Of a stretch of 16,442 bases of DNA, positions 14,088 to 16,442 are shown one piece after another; the stretch's first letter is position 1, and every line of letters begins with the position of its first letter. The notes beneath the pieces were generated by a model that was not told the DNA's origin, searched no databases, and was given only the letters and a program-made list of their open reading frames with translations. A program made the position numbers and the translations under genes. Source of the DNA: Methanobacteriota archaeon (lineage in GTDB: Archaea; Thermoplasmatota; Poseidoniia; Poseidoniales; Poseidoniaceae); the NCBI GenBank assembly GCA_002731395.1, contig PCBQ01000017.1, positions 15,051 through 31,492 of the forward strand. The letters run 5' to 3'.

Positions 14088-14351
14088 TCAGGACCAATGC
14101 ACGGGCAAATCAGCCCGCAACTTGGCCAATTCCTCACCTGAATACAGGGGCCTTCCCCCCTCCTTGACCGTGCTTTGAATGAGCCACAACACGCCATTCC
14201 AAGCGCTGCGGGAGGCGGTGATTTCCACGTCACCGCGCGCGGCGACGTCCATCAGTTCGGCTTCAGCCGTGGTGGAGTCGAAGAGGGCCTTGACGAGATG
14301 CCGTGTCTCGAAGGCCACCTGAGGTGGCTTCCAACTCATCATGGCGCTCAC
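14088..14351 (-). CDS. VapC-like PIN-domain remnant (probable inactive or truncated toxin)
   Basis: This is the second gene of a two-gene minus-strand operon; its GTG start overlaps the stop of the upstream antitoxin-like gene as GTGA (14348-14351). ATG 14342 is an alternative start. The 87 residues run QVAFETRHLVKALFD, then AEAELMDVAARGDVEI, then SRSAWNGVLWLI. This resembles the first half of a PIN ribonuclease (normally LDTNVLVRALL, then an EAExLLxLA helix, then SExxxxEVLWVL). The catalytic Asp is Glu (E15), the Asn after DT is Arg (R17), and the usual Glu of helix 3 appears as Gly (G53). The protein ends at 87 residues, whereas VapC is usually about 125-145, so the last catalytic acids are absent. 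If real, it is a decayed toxin or has a non-nuclease role. Its stop abuts the stop of the TSP3 gene. The PIN assignment is by eye only. Confidence 0.55.
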   Translation of the reverse strand: MSAMMSWKPPQVAFETRHLVKALFDSTTAEAELMDVAARGDVEITASRSAWNGVLWLIQSTVKEGGRPLYSGEELAKLRADLPVHWS

Positions 14352-14590
14352 ACCCTGAACGGAGCGAGGTTCAGTCGCTCAACGAGGTGGTCGACATCGA
14401 CATCGGCCGTGGCCTTCGCTCGTTCCCTAAGCAGTTCGAGGCTTCCGTCCATGCGCGCCATGCGCTGGTGACGGATGAGGTCCAGCAGGACCTCATTCAC
14501 GCTGTTGTATCCGCCCAATGAGCGCAAGGTGTTCAACTGTCTTCGTACTTCGTAGCTCACGCTCACCGAGGTCATTCCCTTCGCTGTCAT
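14348..14590 (-). CDS. VapB-like ribbon-helix-helix antitoxin
   Basis: The 80-residue protein starts with TSVSVSYEVRRQLNTLRSLGGYNSVNEVLLDLIR: a short strand, then two helices, matching ribbon-helix-helix antitoxins of the archaeal VapB kind that bind their own promoter as dimers. The C-terminal part (RMARMDGSLELLRERAKATADVDVDHLVERLNL) would be the toxin-binding helix region. ATG 14590 is taken as the start; ATG 14575 (after AAGGG) would remove five residues. It overlaps the next gene by four bases, the usual TA arrangement. A TATA-like TTAAGTA lies about 34 nt upstream. It is 90 bp downstream of the ParA gene on the same strand, so readthrough from ParA is also possible. Confidence 0.7.
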   Translation of the reverse strand: MTAKGMTSVSVSYEVRRQLNTLRSLGGYNSVNEVLLDLIRHQRMARMDGSLELLRERAKATADVDVDHLVERLNLAPFRV

Positions 14591-14623
14591 CGTGCATCCC
14601 GTTGGCTCCTGCCCTCTCTGCGC

Positions 14624-14630
14624 TACTTAA
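14624..14630 (-). promoter_or_regulatory. TATA-like element for the antitoxin-toxin pair
   Basis: The minus strand reads TTAAGTA about 34 nt before the ATG at 14590, in a GC-rich surrounding. Transcription would start near 14600, leaving a leader of about 10 nt. The position fits an archaeal promoter. Confidence 0.45.
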
Positions 14631-14680
14631 GCCGCGCGAGGGAGAATTTCGCTGGAACTGGATTTTGGGACCCTTTCTGT

Positions 14681-15643
14681 TTAGCGGCGCCCTTGTGCCT
14701 CAAGGGACACACGGGAGGGGTCGCGGACGCCAAATTCCCGTCGCATGTCCTGCACCCGTCGATGGAATTCCCGGGCCAAGGTCCAGTATTCGAGGGAACC
14801 CGCACCTGCTCCGGAGGAGGTCGGTTTGTTGAGCAGAACCGTAGGTGCACCCGACCAGGGTGCTTCAGCGACGTTGACCAAGCGCCGAATGGAGGTGCTG
14901 AACAATTTGTTTGGGATGCTCAAGGCCACCTGATCGCACACGTGCCTGGAGAGTTTTGAGCGCGCGTCCACCATGGTCATGACCACGCCGAAGATCTTCA
15001 GGTTCCGGTTGATTCTGCGCTGAATCATCTTGACCGAATTCATCAGCATGCTGAACCCTTCCAACGAGTAGTACTCGGCTTGAACGGGGACCATGACCCA
15101 ATTGGCCGCACTGAGGGCATTGATGGACAGCAAGCCGAGGGAGGGCGGCGTGTCGATGATGATGTAGTCGAAGTTGTCGATGATTGGAGCGAGGGCTTCC
15201 TTGAGTCGGGTCTCGCGGCCAATCTTGTGGGACAATTCGATTTCGGCCCCGGAAAGGTGAATGTCGCTGGGAAGAAGCCAGAGGTTCTCTGTGGTCAGGG
15301 TCGCTGGGGGTCGGCCTTTTTCGTTGCGCAGCATCCATGCGTTACGCATGGAAGCCGTCAGATCTTCGGGGCCGATGAGGTACTCTTCCATGAGGGGGAG
15401 CTCTTCTCCAAGGTCGTTGGTCAGAAGATCGTAGGCCGTCTTCTTCACACGTTTCTTTTCGATGCCAAAGGACGTGGCGCAGTTCCCCTGCGGGTCAAGG
15501 TCGATGAGCAGGACTTTGGCTGGTGGCAGCCCCATCTTTTGATGCCCCCGAGCAAGGGCTGCAGCGAGGTTGACCGCCGTGGTCGTCTTTGCGCAACCGC
15601 CCTTCTGATTGGCGACCGCGATGACCATCTTGTAAGGGTCCAT
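14681..15643 (-). CDS. ParA/Soj-type chromosome-partitioning ATPase
   Basis: A deviant Walker A ATPase of the MinD/ParA group: KGGCAKTTT at 14-22 (K14 signature lysine, K19 P-loop lysine), LLIDLDPQGN at 45-54, and Walker B DYIIIDTPPSLG from 159. It may form an ATP-dependent dimer that moves DNA or positions large complexes; the partner is usually a ParB or adaptor protein, and none is visible here. At 320 residues it is longer than typical Soj (about 255-270), owing to an insertion at about 80-118 and a longer, basic C-terminus (DMRREFGVRDPSRVS). The start at ATG 15643 is supported by GGGAGTGGAGG just upstream. It follows the MoxR-like gene by 61 bp on the same strand. It could instead act in positioning of surface or motility machinery. 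Direct repeats upstream may be an operator. Confidence 0.85.
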   Translation of the reverse strand: MDPYKMVIAVANQKGGCAKTTTAVNLAAALARGHQKMGLPPAKVLLIDLDPQGNCATSFGIEKKRVKKTAYDLLTNDLGEELPLMEEYLIGPEDLTASMRNAWMLRNEKGRPPATLTTENLWLLPSDIHLSGAEIELSHKIGRETRLKEALAPIIDNFDYIIIDTPPSLGLLSINALSAANWVMVPVQAEYYSLEGFSMLMNSVKMIQRRINRNLKIFGVVMTMVDARSKLSRHVCDQVALSIPNKLFSTSIRRLVNVAEAPWSGAPTVLLNKPTSSGAGAGSLEYWTLAREFHRRVQDMRREFGVRDPSRVSLEAQGRR

Positions 15644-15664
15644 GCCTCCACTCCCGAGATTTGA

Positions 15665-15693
15665 AACCCCGGCTCTCCCCTATCAACCCCGGC
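15665..15693. repeat. Two 9-bp direct repeats 20 bp apart upstream of parA
   Basis: AACCCCGGC occurs at 15665-15673 and 15685-15693, start-to-start distance exactly 20 bp (about two helical turns), in the 61-bp gap between the MoxR and ParA genes. This could be a binding site for a dimeric regulator or for ParA autoregulation. Its function is unknown. Confidence 0.5.
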
Positions 15694-15704
15694 CTCAATC
15701 CGCA

Positions 15705-16442
<738 letters not shown>

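Overview
The window looks like archaeal chromosomal DNA, most likely from a GC-rich marine planktonic euryarchaeon of the Marine Group II (Poseidoniales) type. Visible support: two archaeal-style class II tRNA-Leu genes (one with encoded CCA, one without), an archaeal-type phosphoglycolate phosphatase, a VapB-like antitoxin, TATA-like elements combined with Shine-Dalgarno sites, and very large secreted proteins anchored by one C-terminal helix, one of them with thrombospondin type 3 repeats. The lineage is an inference; no marker gene here settles it.

Layout. 1-4785 (+) is the 3' part of a giant cell-surface protein (immune-inhibitor-A/MAM-like jelly roll, many beta modules, a CARDB-like domain, a C-terminal membrane anchor). 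4816-5064 holds two convergent leucine tRNAs, CAA on + and CAG on -, with a T-rich hairpin between them. 5098-5835 (-) is a HAD-family phosphoglycolate phosphatase, divergent from a P1B-type metal-transporting ATPase (5905-8583, +). A small protein with six CxxC pairs follows (8615-9007, +). Next are a large protein that is almost entirely coiled coil with a Pro/Ala-rich acidic tail (9133-11649, +) and, 44 bp later, a secreted beta-propeller/TSP3 protein with one membrane helix and an acidic cytoplasmic tail ending in a Trp-rich motif (11694-14087, +). On the minus strand, reading right to left, come a MoxR-type AAA+ ATPase (cut by the window end), a ParA/Soj-like ATPase without a visible ParB, and a two-gene VapB/VapC-like pair whose second member resembles only the first half of a PIN domain.

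How the genes may work together. The two + strand genes at 9133-14087 are the least ordinary part: a predicted rod of about 540 residues without proline or cysteine, next to a calcium-binding surface protein with a cytoplasmic tail. A membrane-linked scaffold or filament is possible but unproven. The ATPase and the Cys-rich protein may share metal handling. The rest is a mix of housekeeping genes (tRNAs, phosphatase, MoxR, ParA) and a probably degenerate toxin-antitoxin locus. The gene-free gaps are all short (none above 125 bp apart from the tRNA region), so there is no large unexplained non-coding stretch.
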